Below are positions 1 to 9,931 of a stretch of DNA of 64,000 bases, piece by piece. The stretch's first letter is position 1, and every line of letters begins with the position of its first letter. The notes under the pieces are model-generated. The model was not told the DNA's origin. It ran no database searches and saw only the letters and a list, made by a program, of their open reading frames with translations. The position numbers and the translations under genes are program-made. The stretch is taken from NCBI RefSeq assembly GCF_000277125.1, contig NC_016946.1, positions 1,116,001 to 1,180,000 of the forward strand. The letters run 5' to 3'. This stretch comes from Mycobacterium intracellulare ATCC 13950 (lineage in GTDB: Bacteria > Actinomycetota > Actinomycetes > Mycobacteriales > Mycobacteriaceae).

Positions 1-774
1 GAAGCGAACGTCGACCGCCACCTGTCCACCGAAGAGCTCTGGTTCGCCCACGATTACGTGCCGTTCGATCGGGGCGAGAACTTCGCATTCCTCGGTGGGC
101 GCGACTGGGACCCGTCGTCGATGACATTGCCGAGACCGCTGACCGACGCCTGCGAGATCATGCTGCTGCTCAAGGACAACCTGGCCGCGCACCACCGCGA
201 GCTGGTCGAGCACTTCATCCTCGAGGACTACTGGGGCCGCTGGCTGGGCCGGTGGACCGCCGAGGAGCACCTGCACGCCATCGCGTTGCGCGAGTACCTG
301 GTGGTGACCCGCGAAGTCGACCCGACCGCCAACGAAGAGGCCCGCGTCCAGTACGTCATGAAGGGCTACCGCGCCGACACCTACTCGCAGGTGGAGACCC
401 TGGTGCACATGGCGTTCGTCGAACGCACCCACGCCGTGTTCTGCGAGAACCTGGCCGCCAAGCTCGAGGAGCCCATCCTGGCCGGCCTGATCGACCGGAT
501 CGCCCGCGACGAGCGGCGGCACGAACTGTTCTTCTCCAACCTCGTCGAGCACTGCCTGGGATACACCCGCGACGAGACGATCGCGGCGATCGCCGCCCGT
601 GCGGCCGACCTGGATGTGCCCGGCGCCGACATCGACGCGTACCGCGACAAGGTGCAGAACGTCGAAAAGGCAGGCATTTTCGGTCCGGAGCAGCTGCGTC
701 AGGCGATCTCCGACCGCATCGCCGCATGGGGGCTCGCGGACGAGCCCGCGCTGCGGCAATTCATCGTCGGCTGA
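1..774 (+). CDS. desA2: acyl-ACP desaturase DesA2, 5' end cut off by window
   Basis: The window opens inside this gene; it reads in frame from base 1, with 257 codons before the TGA. Soluble acyl-ACP desaturases are cytosolic diiron enzymes that put a double bond into acyl chains carried on acyl carrier protein, in mycobacteria feeding lipid/mycolate synthesis. Family iron-ligand motifs are visible: EEHLH near bases 262-276, ERTH near 421-432 and DERRHE near 508-525. The first departs from the EENRH form common in the family. The downstream phoH2 matches the desA2-phoH2 order of M. tuberculosis (Rv1094-Rv1095), which is why I choose desA2 over other desaturases. The N-terminus and promoter cannot be judged. 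Confidence 0.9.
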   Translation, partial: EANVDRHLSTEELWFAHDYVPFDRGENFAFLGGRDWDPSSMTLPRPLTDACEIMLLLKDNLAAHHRELVEHFILEDYWGRWLGRWTAEEHLHAIALREYLVVTREVDPTANEEARVQYVMKGYRADTYSQVETLVHMAFVERTHAVFCENLAAKLEEPILAGLIDRIARDERRHELFFSNLVEHCLGYTRDETIAAIAARAADLDVPGADIDAYRDKVQNVEKAGIFGPEQLRQAISDRIAAWGLADEPALRQFIVG

Positions 775-821
775 GCCGCGTCCCCGTCCCCGATCCCTTT
801 GGGGGGTCGTCGCGGCTCGTC

Positions 822-1019
822 ATGTCGGCGCGCCTGCACAGCGGGCACGCGACCACGGGAGTAGCGTCGTTCCCGATGGTCAGCGTCATGCTCTGCTGCC
901 AGGGCGGCACCTCCCGTCATCACAACGGAAGGACCGGCCCCGGTCCTGGTGCTGCGGTTCCCGTCGACATGCCTGTGCGGGTCCGCGCGGGCTCATCCCG
1001 CTCGAGGAGCGCTACGTGA
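822..1019 (+). CDS. phoAT: candidate PhoAT small antitoxin ahead of phoH2
   Basis: Small basic ORF of 65 codons (ATG at 822) whose TGA overlaps the GTG start of phoH2 in a GTGA quartet at 1016-1019. Published work on mycobacterial PhoH2 describes a short upstream gene, phoAT, acting as its antitoxin, so position and overlap fit. The peptide has a Cys-Cys pair (VMLCCQG) and an Arg/Ser-rich tail, with no recognisable domain. The frame stays open upstream into desA2, so the start is uncertain; a later ATG lies at 969. The role is inferred from position; I have not compared it with a known PhoAT sequence. Confidence 0.5.
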   Translation: MSARLHSGHATTGVASFPMVSVMLCCQGGTSRHHNGRTGPGPGAAVPVDMPVRVRAGSSRSRSAT

Positions 1020-2317
1020 CCGATATCCGGACCTACGTGATCGACACTTCCGTGCTGCTGTCCGACCCATGGGCGTGCAGCCGGTTCGCCGAACACGAGG
1101 TGGTTGTTCCGTTGGTGGTGATCAGCGAGCTGGAGGCCAAACGCCACCACCACGAGCTGGGATGGTTCGCCCGCCAGGCGTTGCGCCTGTTCGACGATCT
1201 TCGGCTTGTGCACGGGCGCCTGGATCAACCCATTCCCGTTGGGACACAAGGCGGTACGCTCCACGTCGAACTCAACCACACGGACCCGGCGGTGCTGCCC
1301 GCCGGCTTCCGCAACGACAACAACGACTGCCGGATCCTGAGTTGCGCCGCCAACCTGGCCGCCGAAGGCAAACGAGTCACGTTGGTCAGCAAGGACATTC
1401 CGCTTCGGGTCAAGGCCGCCGCGGTGGGGCTGGCCGCCGACGAATACCACGCCCAAGACGTCGTGGCCTCCGGCTGGTCGGGCATGCGGGAGATCGAAAC
1501 CGCCACCGAGGATATCGACGCCCTGTTCAGCGACGGCGAGATCGATCTGGCGGAAGCCCGAGACCTGCCCTGCCACACCGGTATTCGGCTGCTCGGTGGC
1601 AGCTCTCACGCGCTGGGCAGGGTCAACGCGGACAAGCGCGTTCAGCTGGTCCGCGGTGACCGCGAGGTGTTCGGATTGCGTGGGCGGTCCGCCGAACAGC
1701 GGGTCGCGCTGGACTTGCTGCTCGACGAGTCGGTGGGCATCGTGTCGCTGGGCGGCAAGGCCGGCACCGGCAAGTCGGCGCTGGCGCTGTGCGCCGGGCT
1801 GGAGGCCGTGCTGGAGCGGCGGACCCAGCGCAAGGTGGTGGTCTTCCGCCCGTTGTACGCCGTCGGCGGCCAGGAGCTGGGATACCTGCCCGGCAGCGAG
1901 AGCGAAAAGATGGGCCCGTGGGCGCAGGCCGTGTTCGACACCCTCGAGGGGCTGGCCAGCCCGGCGGTCCTCGAGGAAGTGCTGTCCCGCGGCATGCTCG
2001 AAGTGCTGCCGCTGACCCACATCCGGGGACGTTCGCTGCACGACTCGTTCGTCATCGTCGACGAGGCGCAGTCGCTGGAGCGCAACGTGTTGCTGACCGT
2101 GCTGTCCAGGCTGGGCACCGGGTCGCGGGTGGTCCTGACCCACGACATCGCCCAGCGCGACAACCTGCGGGTGGGCCGCCACGACGGGGTCGCGGCGGTG
2201 ATCGAGAAGCTCAAGGGCCACCCGCTGTTCGCCCACATCACCCTGTTGCGCAGCGAGCGCTCGCCGATCGCCGCGCTGGTCACCGAGATGCTCGAGGAGA
2301 TCGCCGGGCCGCACTGA
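1016..2317 (+). CDS. phoH2: PhoH2: PIN-domain RNase fused to PhoH ATPase/helicase
   Basis: Encodes 433 residues, the length I recall for Rv1095. The N-terminal PIN domain (about 1-140) opens with the acidic VIDTS motif and continues with ISELE and NDNNDCRI, the expected metal-binding acids of a VapC-like RNase. The C-terminal PhoH domain has Walker [10 protein letters not shown] (about 246-254) and Walker B FVIVDEAQ (about 345-352). PhoH2 proteins are described as sequence-specific RNA unwinding and cleaving enzymes that work as a toxin-antitoxin module. GTG 1016 is chosen because GAGGAG (1004-1009) sits at proper distance and because it overlaps the upstream small ORF. The longer open frame above it runs through desA2 and is not coding. 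Confidence 0.93.
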   Translation: MTDIRTYVIDTSVLLSDPWACSRFAEHEVVVPLVVISELEAKRHHHELGWFARQALRLFDDLRLVHGRLDQPIPVGTQGGTLHVELNHTDPAVLPAGFRNDNNDCRILSCAANLAAEGKRVTLVSKDIPLRVKAAAVGLAADEYHAQDVVASGWSGMREIETATEDIDALFSDGEIDLAEARDLPCHTGIRLLGGSSHALGRVNADKRVQLVRGDREVFGLRGRSAEQRVALDLLLDESVGIVSLGGKAGTGKSALALCAGLEAVLERRTQRKVVVFRPLYAVGGQELGYLPGSESEKMGPWAQAVFDTLEGLASPAVLEEVLSRGMLEVLPLTHIRGRSLHDSFVIVDEAQSLERNVLLTVLSRLGTGSRVVLTHDIAQRDNLRVGRHDGVAAVIEKLKGHPLFAHITLLRSERSPIAALVTEMLEEIAGPH

Positions 2318-2405
2318 GCGGTTTCGCCGTGAAGCTGTATTCCACGACAGCTCCACTCGCGATATGTGTCGATGGTTGCAGTCTCGCGGTGAGTACGCTT
2401 TTACC

Positions 2406-3281
2406 GTGGCGAAACGACCCGACACCTTGGCCTGGCGCTACGGGCGCACGCTGGCCGGTGTCGTCGCCGCCGTCGCGGTGCTGGTGATCGGCGGGCTGAC
2501 CGGTCACGTGACGCGCGCCGACGACCTGTCCTGCTCGGTCGTCAAATGCGTCGCGCTGACGTTCGATGACGGCCCCGGGCCCTTCGACGAGCGGCTGCTG
2601 CAGATCCTCAAGGGCAACGACGCGAAGGCCACCTTCTTTCTGATCGGCAACAAGGTGGCCGCCAACCCGGCGGGGGCCAAACGCATCGCCGACGCGGGGA
2701 TGGAAATCGGCAGCCACACCTGGGAACACCCCAACATGACCACCATCCCGCGGGAGGACATCGCCGCGCAGTTCTCCAAGGCGAATGACGCGATCACCGC
2801 CGCGACCGGCCACACGCCGACGTTGTACCGGCCCGCGGGCGGCTTGTCCGACCCGGTGGTGCGCCAGACCGCCGGGCAATTCGGTCTGGCCGAAATCCTT
2901 TGGGACGTCATCCCTTTCGATTGGGCCAACGACTCGAACACGGCGGCGACGCGATCGATGCTGATGACCTACATCAAACCGGGCTCGGTGGTGCTGTTCC
3001 ATAACACCTACTCGAGCACCGTCGATCTGGTCTATCAGTTCATCCCGGTGCTCAAGGCCAACGGCTACCGGATGGTGACGGTCAGCGAACTGTTGGGACC
3101 ACGCGCGCCCGGCAGCAGTTACGGCGGCCGGGAGAACGGGCCACCCGTCAACGGTCTGCGCGACATCCCCGCCGGTGACATCCCCACGCTGCCCAACACG
3201 CCCTCACCCAAGCCGATGCCCAACTTCCCGATCACCGACATCCCCGGGCAGAATTCCGGCGGGCCGAACAATGGTGCCTAG
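2406..3281 (+). CDS. exported polysaccharide deacetylase (Rv1096-like)
   Basis: 291-residue NodB-fold (CE4) deacetylase, probably removing acetyl groups from peptidoglycan sugars at the cell surface. One hydrophobic segment near residues 16-34 anchors or exports it. Catalytic motifs are complete: TFDDGPG (Asp54/Asp55), SHTWEH with His104/His108 as metal ligands, RPAGG at 142-146, and a late LFHNT histidine. The C-terminal 50 residues are Pro/Gly-rich and low-complexity. GTG 2406 gives the length I recall for Rv1096; the frame opens at 2364 without a better start. The adenylyl cyclase gene begins inside its last codons, suggesting co-transcription. Confidence 0.9.
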   Translation: MAKRPDTLAWRYGRTLAGVVAAVAVLVIGGLTGHVTRADDLSCSVVKCVALTFDDGPGPFDERLLQILKGNDAKATFFLIGNKVAANPAGAKRIADAGMEIGSHTWEHPNMTTIPREDIAAQFSKANDAITAATGHTPTLYRPAGGLSDPVVRQTAGQFGLAEILWDVIPFDWANDSNTAATRSMLMTYIKPGSVVLFHNTYSSTVDLVYQFIPVLKANGYRMVTVSELLGPRAPGSSYGGRENGPPVNGLRDIPAGDIPTLPNTPSPKPMPNFPITDIPGQNSGGPNNGA

Positions 3282-4785
3282 CGCGACGAGCGGGGCCGCG
3301 ACGAAAGGACGAAAGTCCGCTCGACGGTGGATGTTTCACTACGGCCTCGACTTGAGTCTGTCGTATGTGCTGGCGGTCGTCGAAGCGGCCGCCATCTTGA
3401 TCCCGTTGCGCGGCCACACGTCCGTCGGGGCCAACGCCGACTTCGCGCGGCACAGCACGGGGCCGGTGGCGCTGCTCGTCGTGCTGGGCATCATCGGCGT
3501 CTCGGTGGCCGGCGCCTTGAGCCTGGCGCCCACACTGCGCTGGTTCGTGCCGGGCGACGAACCGACACCACAACAACGCGAGGCCGTGATGAAGCTCGCC
3601 GGGCGCCAGTCGGCGATCCTGGTGACGGCCTGGGCGCTGAGCGGCGGGACCTTCATCCTGCTGAATCTTGGTGGCGGGGCCCGACTTCTGCTACCCATCG
3701 TGCTCGGCGTGCTGCTCGGCGGCTCGGCCGCCGCCGGCACGGGGATGCTGCTCGCGCAACGCACCCTGCGCCCCATCATGCGTGCCGCCACACTGGGCGC
3801 CGAGCCACGGCTGGCCGTGCCGAGCGTGTACGCGCGACTGGTTCTGCTGTGGTTCCTCTGCAGCGCGTTTCCCATCGCGGTCATCGCGTCCCTGGTCGTT
3901 CTGCGCTCCTACGGGTGGCTGATCGAGAAGTCGGCATCGTTGGACGTGCCGATCCTGGTGGTGTCGTTGGCGGCGCTGGTGTTGGGACTGCCGACGATGA
4001 TCCTGACCTCGCGGTCCATCTCGGACCCGATCGGGGAGGTCGTCGACGCCATGGCGGAGGTTGAACATGGCCGCATGGAAACCTACGTCGGCGCCTACGA
4101 ACGTTCCCAGATCGGGCGGCTGCAAACGGGTTTCAACCGTATGGTGGCCGGGCTCGCCGAGCGCGACCGGCTACGTGACCTGTTCGGCCGCCACGTCGGC
4201 GCCGACGTCGCGCAGCGCGCCGTCGAAGAGGGAGCCTCCCTGTCCGGCGACGTGGTCGAAGCGGCGGTGCTCTTCATCGACCTGGTGGGTTCCACCCAGC
4301 TCGCGGAAAGCCGCCCGCCGCAAGAAGTCGCCGAGGTGCTCAACGACTTCTTCCGGATCGTCGTCAACGCCGTCGACGAACACCACGGATTGATCAACAA
4401 ATTCGCCGGAGACGCCGCGCTGGCCGTCTTCGGGGTGCCATTGCCGACCAGCGAGCCGGCGTCCGCAGCGCTGGCGACGGCCCGGGCGCTGGCCACTCAA
4501 CTGCGCCGGCTGCCAGTCGATTTCGGCGTCGGCGTCTCCGCGGGGCGCGTGTTCGCCGGCAACGTCGGCGCCGAGAACCGCTACGAATACACCGTGATCG
4601 GCGACGCCGTCAACGAGGCCGCGCGGCTGGCCGACCTCGCCAAGACGTCCGATCGGCGAATCCTGTGTTCGGCGGCCGCCATCGATGCGGCCGGTGAGGC
4701 CGAACGCGGGCACTGGGCCGAATGCTATTCCACCGTATTGCGTGGGCGATCCGAGACGACCCACGTCTCGGCGCCAACCACCTAG
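3271..4785 (+). CDS. membrane class III adenylyl cyclase with HAMP domain
   Basis: 504 residues. Six hydrophobic helices occupy about residues 25-250, followed by a HAMP linker (starting at SDPIGEVVDAM) and a C-terminal class III cyclase domain. The cyclase residues look intact: metal aspartate in FIDLVGST, lysine and second metal aspartate in KFAGDAALAVF, and the substrate/transition-state region in VIGDAVNEAAR. It should therefore make cAMP from ATP; the Rv1318c-Rv1320c/Rv3645 group shares this architecture. ATG 3271 overlaps the deacetylase by 11 bases; ATG 3331 is an alternative. It ends 13 bases from the convergent gene at 4799. M. tuberculosis has no cyclase here, so this is a local addition. 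Confidence 0.87.
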   Translation: MVPSATSGAATKGRKSARRWMFHYGLDLSLSYVLAVVEAAAILIPLRGHTSVGANADFARHSTGPVALLVVLGIIGVSVAGALSLAPTLRWFVPGDEPTPQQREAVMKLAGRQSAILVTAWALSGGTFILLNLGGGARLLLPIVLGVLLGGSAAAGTGMLLAQRTLRPIMRAATLGAEPRLAVPSVYARLVLLWFLCSAFPIAVIASLVVLRSYGWLIEKSASLDVPILVVSLAALVLGLPTMILTSRSISDPIGEVVDAMAEVEHGRMETYVGAYERSQIGRLQTGFNRMVAGLAERDRLRDLFGRHVGADVAQRAVEEGASLSGDVVEAAVLFIDLVGSTQLAESRPPQEVAEVLNDFFRIVVNAVDEHHGLINKFAGDAALAVFGVPLPTSEPASAALATARALATQLRRLPVDFGVGVSAGRVFAGNVGAENRYEYTVIGDAVNEAARLADLAKTSDRRILCSAAAIDAAGEAERGHWAECYSTVLRGRSETTHVSAPTT

Positions 4786-4798
4786 GACCAGGGCCGCG

Positions 4799-5785
4799 TC
4801 AGGATTTCGCGACCTTCAGCGCGGCGATGATCTTGCCGACGAGGTCCGCCGACGCGGTGTCACCGATGGGTGTGCTGCCGATGAACACGGTGACCGGCTT
4901 GGTGTCGACCGCGATGATGCTGACCGAGTCGCCCTTGACGTTGCGGGTGGGATCGGCGATCGTGACGTCGGCGTCGGCCCGCACCGCCTTGGTCCCGTCC
5001 ACGGTGATCGACGACGTCTTGACCGGTCCCAGCGTGGGTGTCGCGTTGGCATAGCCGGGGCCGTTGACCACGCACTGCATCAGTTTGGTGGCTTGCGCCG
5101 TAAGGTCCATGCTGGCAACGAAATTGGTGACGCCGACCTCGGCCGTCATCATCCACTGATTGGCCCCGGGCACGTCCTGGGCGACGCCGAGTCCGCCGAT
5201 CAGGTTGGGGCCCTGGTCATCGGAGAACACCGTCCACCCGGACGGCGCCGCACTGGCCGGGAACGACAGCTTTCCGGCGGTGATCGAGTCGCCCCGGGGC
5301 ATCTCACCGCCGGACACGTTCGGGGTGCAATCCGTGGCGTTCTGTGCCGAATTCTTCGGTTGCGAGACCGACGTGCTCGTCGACGGCGGCGCGGCGCTCG
5401 ATCGCTTGTTGCCGTGGCCGCCCTTCATCACCACGAGGGTGGCCACCAGCGCGATCACGGCCAGCGCGACCAGGCCGGCGACGATCAGCCAGGGCAGCTT
5501 CGAGCCGCCTGGGGGAGGGCCGGGCGGGTAGGGCCCGCCGGGCGGAAATGGTTGTCCCGGCGGGGGATACTGCGGTGCCTGGTACGGATTGACGGCGGGA
5601 CCACCCGGCGGCGGATACGGGTACTGACCGCCCGGCGGGTAGCCGTACGGACCCCCCTGCGGGTAAGGACCCTGCGGGTAAGCGCCGCCGGCCGGCGGCT
5701 GGCCACCCCAATTCGGTTCCTGCCCATAGGGATTGCTTCCGTAAGGCCCAGGGCCGTAGGGGCCGCCGCCGGGAGGAGCCGTCAT
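4799..5785 (-). CDS. Pro/Gly-rich membrane protein (Rv1097c-like)
   Basis: 328 residues. The first 95 are a low-complexity Pro/Gly/Tyr tract with repeated PYG and PPGG units, followed by one transmembrane helix (LPWLIVAGLVALAVIALV, about 98-120) and an extracytoplasmic C-terminal domain of about 180 residues. The layout fits a type II membrane protein with a disordered cytoplasmic tail. ATG 5785 is preceded by a weak AAGGGTGG. Gene order (glpX, fum, then this on the same strand) matches Rv1099c-Rv1098c-Rv1097c. I know no biochemical role for the family. Confidence 0.8.
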   Translation of the reverse strand: MTAPPGGGPYGPGPYGSNPYGQEPNWGGQPPAGGAYPQGPYPQGGPYGYPPGGQYPYPPPGGPAVNPYQAPQYPPPGQPFPPGGPYPPGPPPGGSKLPWLIVAGLVALAVIALVATLVVMKGGHGNKRSSAAPPSTSTSVSQPKNSAQNATDCTPNVSGGEMPRGDSITAGKLSFPASAAPSGWTVFSDDQGPNLIGGLGVAQDVPGANQWMMTAEVGVTNFVASMDLTAQATKLMQCVVNGPGYANATPTLGPVKTSSITVDGTKAVRADADVTIADPTRNVKGDSVSIIAVDTKPVTVFIGSTPIGDTASADLVGKIIAALKVAKS

Positions 5786-5836
5786 GGAAAAACCACCCTT
5801 ACACTCATCGACACCGTCGCCGCGTGACGGTCGGGC

Positions 5837-7243
5837 CTAGTCTTCCGGCTTGACCTTCGCCATGGCCAGCACGTCGAGCCGGCGGTCGAGCTCCTCGATC
5901 GACAGCTTGTCGCCGATCAGGCCGCGGTCGATCACGGTCTGGCGAATCGTCTTGCGCTCCTTGAGGGCCTGCTTGGCGACCGCGGCGGCCTCCTCGTATC
6001 CGATCGCCGAGTTCAGCGGCGTCACGATGGACGGCGACGACTCGGCGAGCTCGCGCAGGTGCTCGACGTTGGCCGCCAGGCCGGTGATGCAGCGCTCCGC
6101 GAACAGCTTCGAGACGTTGGTCAGCAGCTTGAACGACTCGAGGATGTTGCGGGCCATCATCGGGATGTACACGTTGAGCTCGAACGCACCGTTCCCGCCG
6201 CCCCACGCGACCGCGGCGTCGTTGCCGATCACCTGCGCGGCCACCTGCGTAACTGCTTCGGGGAGAACGGGATTCACCTTGCCGGGCATGATCGAGCTAC
6301 CCGGTTGCAGGTCGGGCAGCTGAATCTCGGCCAGGCCGGTCAGCGGGCCCGAGCCCATCCAGCGGACGTCGTTGGCGATCTTGGTCAGCGACACGGCGAT
6401 GGTGCGCAGCGCGCCGGACGCCTCGACCAGGCCGTCGCGCGCGGCCTGGGCCTCGAAGGAGTTTGCCGCCGTGCGCAATTCGCTCAGGCCGGTGGAGGCA
6501 ACCAACGTTTCGACGACCTTGGCGCCGAAGCCGTCGGGAGCGTTGAGACCGGTGCCCACCGCGGTGCCGCCGATCGCCAGCTCACCGAGCCGGGGCAGCG
6601 TGGCGCGCACCCGCTCGATGCCGGCCTCGATCTGGCGGGCGTACCCGCTGAATTCCTGGCCGAGCGTCACGGGCACGGCGTCCATCAGGTGGGTGCGGCC
6701 CGACTTGACCACGGTGTGCCATTCGCGGGCCTTGCTCGCCAGCGCGTCATGCAGCACCTCGAGCGCCGGGATGAGGTGGCGCACGGCGGCTTCGGTGGCC
6801 GCGATGTGGGTCGCGGTGGGGAAGGTGTCATTCGACGACTGCGACATGTTGACGTCGTCGTTCGGGTGCACCGTGACGCCGTTGGCCGCGGCGATGCTGG
6901 CGATCACCTCGTTGGTGTTCATGTTGGAGCTGGTGCCCGAACCGGTCTGGAAGACGTCGATCGGAAACTGGTCGTCGTGGCGGCCGTCGGCGATTTCGGC
7001 GGCCGCGGCGATGATCGCGTCGGCCTTCTCCGGGGCCAGCAGCCCGAGGTCCTTGTTGACCTGCGCGCACGCGCCCTTCAGCAGGCCCAGGGCGCGGATC
7101 TGGGTGCGCTCCAGCCCGCGGCCCGAGATCGGAAAGTTCTCGACCGCGCGCTGGGTTTGCGCGCGCCACAACGCTTTTGCGGGGACGCGGACCTCGCCCA
7201 TGGTGTCGTGCTCGATGCGGTACTCGGTGTCATCCGTGGCCAT
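5837..7243 (-). CDS. fum: fumarate hydratase, class II
   Basis: 468 residues, normal for a class II (iron-independent) fumarase, which interconverts fumarate and L-malate in the cytosolic TCA cycle as a homotetramer. Family landmarks are present in order: [27 protein letters not shown] (region of the catalytic His) and the signature [14 protein letters not shown] 7243 follows a GAGGAAG ribosome site. It lies 34 bases downstream of glpX on the same strand, probably one transcript, as in Rv1099c-Rv1098c. Confidence 0.97.
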   Translation of the reverse strand: MATDDTEYRIEHDTMGEVRVPAKALWRAQTQRAVENFPISGRGLERTQIRALGLLKGACAQVNKDLGLLAPEKADAIIAAAAEIADGRHDDQFPIDVFQTGSGTSSNMNTNEVIASIAAANGVTVHPNDDVNMSQSSNDTFPTATHIAATEAAVRHLIPALEVLHDALASKAREWHTVVKSGRTHLMDAVPVTLGQEFSGYARQIEAGIERVRATLPRLGELAIGGTAVGTGLNAPDGFGAKVVETLVASTGLSELRTAANSFEAQAARDGLVEASGALRTIAVSLTKIANDVRWMGSGPLTGLAEIQLPDLQPGSSIMPGKVNPVLPEAVTQVAAQVIGNDAAVAWGGGNGAFELNVYIPMMARNILESFKLLTNVSKLFAERCITGLAANVEHLRELAESSPSIVTPLNSAIGYEEAAAVAKQALKERKTIRQTVIDRGLIGDKLSIEELDRRLDVLAMAKVKPED

Positions 7244-7277
7244 AGAGTGCTGGCTTCCTCGTTCTTCGATCTGGCGG

Positions 7278-8357
7278 TCAGGGCAGGGGATAGGCGGCAG
7301 AACTGTCGCCGGTGAAGTCGATGGCGGAGTATTCGTTGAGCTTCGAAAGCCGGTGGTAGGCCTCGATCATGCGGACGGTGCCCGATTTCGACCGCATGAC
7401 GATCGACTGGGTGGTGCAGCCGCCGGGGTAGTACTGCACGCCCTTGAGCAGGTCGCCGTTGGTGACCCCGGTGGCGCAGAAGAAGACGTTCTCGCCGGAC
7501 ACGAGGTCCTCGGTGGTCAAGATCTGATCGAGGTCATAGCCGGCGTCGATGGCCTTTTGGCGTTCCTCGTCGTCGGTGGGGGCCAGCTGCGCCTGGATGG
7601 CGCCACCCATGCACCGGATCGCGGCGGCCGCGATGATGCCTTCCGGCGTACCGCCGATCCCGGCCAGCATGTCGGTGCCCGAGTGCGGCCGGCAGGCCGA
7701 GATCGCGCCCGCGACGTCGCCGTCGGTGATCAGCCGGATGCGGGCCCCGGTGGCCCGGACGTCCTCGATCAGCTGGGCGTGCCGCGGCCGGTCGAGAATG
7801 CATACGGTCATGTCGCGCACCGACAACGCCTTCACCTTCGCGACGGCCTTGATGTTCTCGGCGATCGGCGCGGTGATGTCGAGCACGTGCGCCGCCTCGG
7901 GGCCGACGGCGATCTTGTTCATGTAGAAGACCGCCGACGGGTCGAACATCGCGCCGCGGTCGGCCACCGCCAGCACGGAGATGGCGTTGGGCATGCCCTT
8001 ACTCATCAGTGTGGTGCCGTCGATCGGATCGACGGCGAAGTCGCACTCCGCGCCGTCCCCGTTGCCGACCTCTTCGCCGTTGTAGAGCATCGGCGCGTGG
8101 TCCTTCTCACCCTCGCCGATCACGACCACGCCGCGCATCGACACCGAGTTGACCAGCTCGCGCATCGCGTCGACGGCCGCGCCGTCACCGCCCTCTTTGT
8201 CGCCGCGGCCTACCCAGCGTCCGGCCGCCATGGCGCCGGCCTCGGTGACCCGGACCAGTTCCAAGGCCAGGTTGCGGTCTGGAGCCTCACCGCGCGGCCG
8301 CGCTTGCGCTGGAGCTCGGCCATTGGCGGTGGACGAGCGGTCGCCCTCAACTGTCAT
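7278..8357 (-). CDS. glpX: class II fructose-1,6-bisphosphatase GlpX
   Basis: 359 residues. Removes the C1 phosphate of fructose-1,6-bisphosphate in gluconeogenesis; in mycobacteria GlpX is the main enzyme for this step. The GlpX signature [13 protein letters not shown] (metal-binding Asp) is intact, as are [11 protein letters not shown] and TPEGIIAA. About 35 N-terminal residues are Arg/Ala-rich and probably disordered; a start nearer [12 protein letters not shown] is possible. ATG 8357 is chosen over the longer open frame because the divergent DUF4245 gene starts at 8413. It sits upstream of fum, linking gluconeogenesis and TCA in one unit. Confidence 0.95.
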   Translation of the reverse strand: MTVEGDRSSTANGRAPAQARPRGEAPDRNLALELVRVTEAGAMAAGRWVGRGDKEGGDGAAVDAMRELVNSVSMRGVVVIGEGEKDHAPMLYNGEEVGNGDGAECDFAVDPIDGTTLMSKGMPNAISVLAVADRGAMFDPSAVFYMNKIAVGPEAAHVLDITAPIAENIKAVAKVKALSVRDMTVCILDRPRHAQLIEDVRATGARIRLITDGDVAGAISACRPHSGTDMLAGIGGTPEGIIAAAAIRCMGGAIQAQLAPTDDEERQKAIDAGYDLDQILTTEDLVSGENVFFCATGVTNGDLLKGVQYYPGGCTTQSIVMRSKSGTVRMIEAYHRLSKLNEYSAIDFTGDSSAAYPLP

Positions 8358-8400
8358 GGTTGCTGATTGTCCCAGAAGCGGATCGGTCCGCTGGAACTGG

Positions 8401-8406
8401 GATACT
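8401..8406 (+). promoter_or_regulatory. -10 hexamer GATACT, probable leaderless start of Rv1100-like gene
   Basis: GATACT is followed by six bases (CGGGGG) and then ATG 8413. This spacing would put the transcription start at or next to the start codon. It lies in the 55-base gap between the divergent glpX and DUF4245 genes. Inferred from spacing only. Confidence 0.4.
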
Positions 8407-8412
8407 CGGGGG

Positions 8413-9114
8413 ATGACCGAGAAGCCGCCGCTGAATGCCAGCTCGGACGGCTCTGTGGCCGACGAGCCGGCCCCGGCCGCCGGGCCCGCGCCCAGGCCGG
8501 CGAAGCCTCGGCTGCTGCAGGACGGCCGGGACATGTTCTGGTCCCTGATTCCGCTGGTCATTGGCTGCGTGGTGCTGGCCGGGCTGCTGGGCATGTGTTC
8601 GTTTCAGCTCGACAGCCGCAGGGGCCCCATCCCGTCCTATGACGCCGCGGCGGCCCTGCGGGCGGACGCGGCGACGCTCGGCTTTCCCATCCGCCAACCG
8701 CAGTTGCCCGGCGGCTGGCAGGCCAACTCTGGGCACCGCGGCGGCATCCCCAACGGGCGATCCGACCCCGCGACGGGTCAACGCGTGAACGCGCCCATCT
8801 CGGTGGTCGGATACATCAGCCCGAGCGGCATGTATCTGAGCCTGACCCAGAGCAACGCCGACGAGGACAAGCTGATCAACTCGATCCATCCGTCGGCGTA
8901 TCCCACCGGGGCGGTCGACGTCAGCGGGACCAACTGGGTCGTCTATCAGGGGTCCGGCGAAAGCGGCGCGGACGCCGAAGCCGTGTGGACGACCCGGCTA
9001 AGCGGCCCGGGCGGCGCGACGCAGATCGCGATAACCGGCGCCGGAAGCAGCGATCAGTTTCGTACGCTGGCCTCGGCGACGCAATCGCAGCCGCCGCTGC
9101 CGACGAGCCGATAG
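8413..9114 (+). CDS. DUF4245 single-pass membrane protein (Rv1100-like)
   Basis: 233 residues, near the length I recall for Rv1100. A Pro/Ala-rich cytoplasmic N-terminus (1-40) precedes one transmembrane helix (about 45-62, ending in GLLGMCSF) and an exported domain of about 170 residues. No catalytic motif is visible and the family has no assigned function. It is divergent from glpX; the dienelactone hydrolase gene starts 12 bases downstream and is likely co-transcribed. Confidence 0.8.
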   Translation: MTEKPPLNASSDGSVADEPAPAAGPAPRPAKPRLLQDGRDMFWSLIPLVIGCVVLAGLLGMCSFQLDSRRGPIPSYDAAAALRADAATLGFPIRQPQLPGGWQANSGHRGGIPNGRSDPATGQRVNAPISVVGYISPSGMYLSLTQSNADEDKLINSIHPSAYPTGAVDVSGTNWVVYQGSGESGADAEAVWTTRLSGPGGATQIAITGAGSSDQFRTLASATQSQPPLPTSR

Positions 9115-9126
9115 AAGGGGACTCGC

Positions 9127-9924
9127 ATGGGTGCACCGGAGGCAGATCTGTCCGGGTGGTCGGCGGCGCCGTTCAGCGGTGGCGGCTACACCCACGACGT
9201 CTACCGCAAGGGCGCCGGCCCCGGTGTGGTGCTGATCCCTGAGCTGCCCGGAATACATCCCGGCGTGCTGGGCTTGGGTAATCACCTGGTGGACAACGGT
9301 TTCACCGTCGCAATCCCGTCGCTGTTCGGCGAGCCGGGCCGTGCCAAGACGGCCGGTTACCTCGTCGGCGCCATCGGACGAGCCTGTGTGGCAAGGGAAT
9401 TCGCGGCGTTGGCGCTGAACAAGCAGCGGCCGGTGTCGGCGTTCCTGCGCGCGCTCGCGCGCGACCTCAACGCCTCGACGCCCGGCAAGGGCGTCGGCGT
9501 GATCGGCCAATGTTTCACCGGGGGATTCGCATTGGCCGCCGCGGTCGACGACAGCGTGCTGGCCCCGGTACTGTCGCAGCCGTCGGTGCCGTTCCCGCTC
9601 GGCGCCGCTCGGCGCCGCGACCCCGGCCTGAGCGAGTCCGAGCTGACCACCGTGGCCGACCGCTGCGCCACTGACGGCTTGTGCGCCATGGGATTACGAT
9701 TCAGCGAGGACAAACTGTCGCCGGGCGAGCGGTTCGCGACGCTCAAGGAGCGCCTCGGGGACGCGTTCGAGGTGATCGACATCGATTCGGGCCCGACCAA
9801 TCAGCACGGCTTCGGCAAGGCAGCGCATTCGGTGCTGACCGATGAGGTCCGTGAAATCGACGGACACCCCGCCTACGAGGCCCGTAAACGCGTGGTCCGA
9901 TTCCTCACCGAGCGGCTCACCTAG
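9127..9924 (+). CDS. dienelactone hydrolase family protein
   Basis: 265-residue alpha/beta hydrolase of the dienelactone hydrolase type. The nucleophile elbow is GQCFTGGF with a cysteine (Cys129) rather than serine, as in true DLH enzymes. A late Asp/His pair is plausible (DIDSGPTNQHGFGKA). ATG 9127 follows AGAAGGGGA. DLH enzymes open lactone rings during aromatic catabolism, but many family members act on other esters, so the substrate is unknown. M. tuberculosis has no DLH at this position; synteny breaks here until the carboxylesterase at 14.7 kb. Confidence 0.82.
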   Translation: MGAPEADLSGWSAAPFSGGGYTHDVYRKGAGPGVVLIPELPGIHPGVLGLGNHLVDNGFTVAIPSLFGEPGRAKTAGYLVGAIGRACVAREFAALALNKQRPVSAFLRALARDLNASTPGKGVGVIGQCFTGGFALAAAVDDSVLAPVLSQPSVPFPLGAARRRDPGLSESELTTVADRCATDGLCAMGLRFSEDKLSPGERFATLKERLGDAFEVIDIDSGPTNQHGFGKAAHSVLTDEVREIDGHPAYEARKRVVRFLTERLT

Positions 9925-9931
9925 CGGTCCG

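Noticed and set aside
882..912. Possible cysteine-attenuator leader peptide (CC pair in the phoAT frame)
   Set aside because: Polycysteine leaders precede sulfur-assimilation operons; only two cysteines are present and phoH2 has no sulfur role.
920..2425. 501-codon ORF antisense to phoH2
   Set aside because: Low-complexity His/Gln/Arg-rich translation; shadow of a well-supported gene with clear motifs on the other strand.
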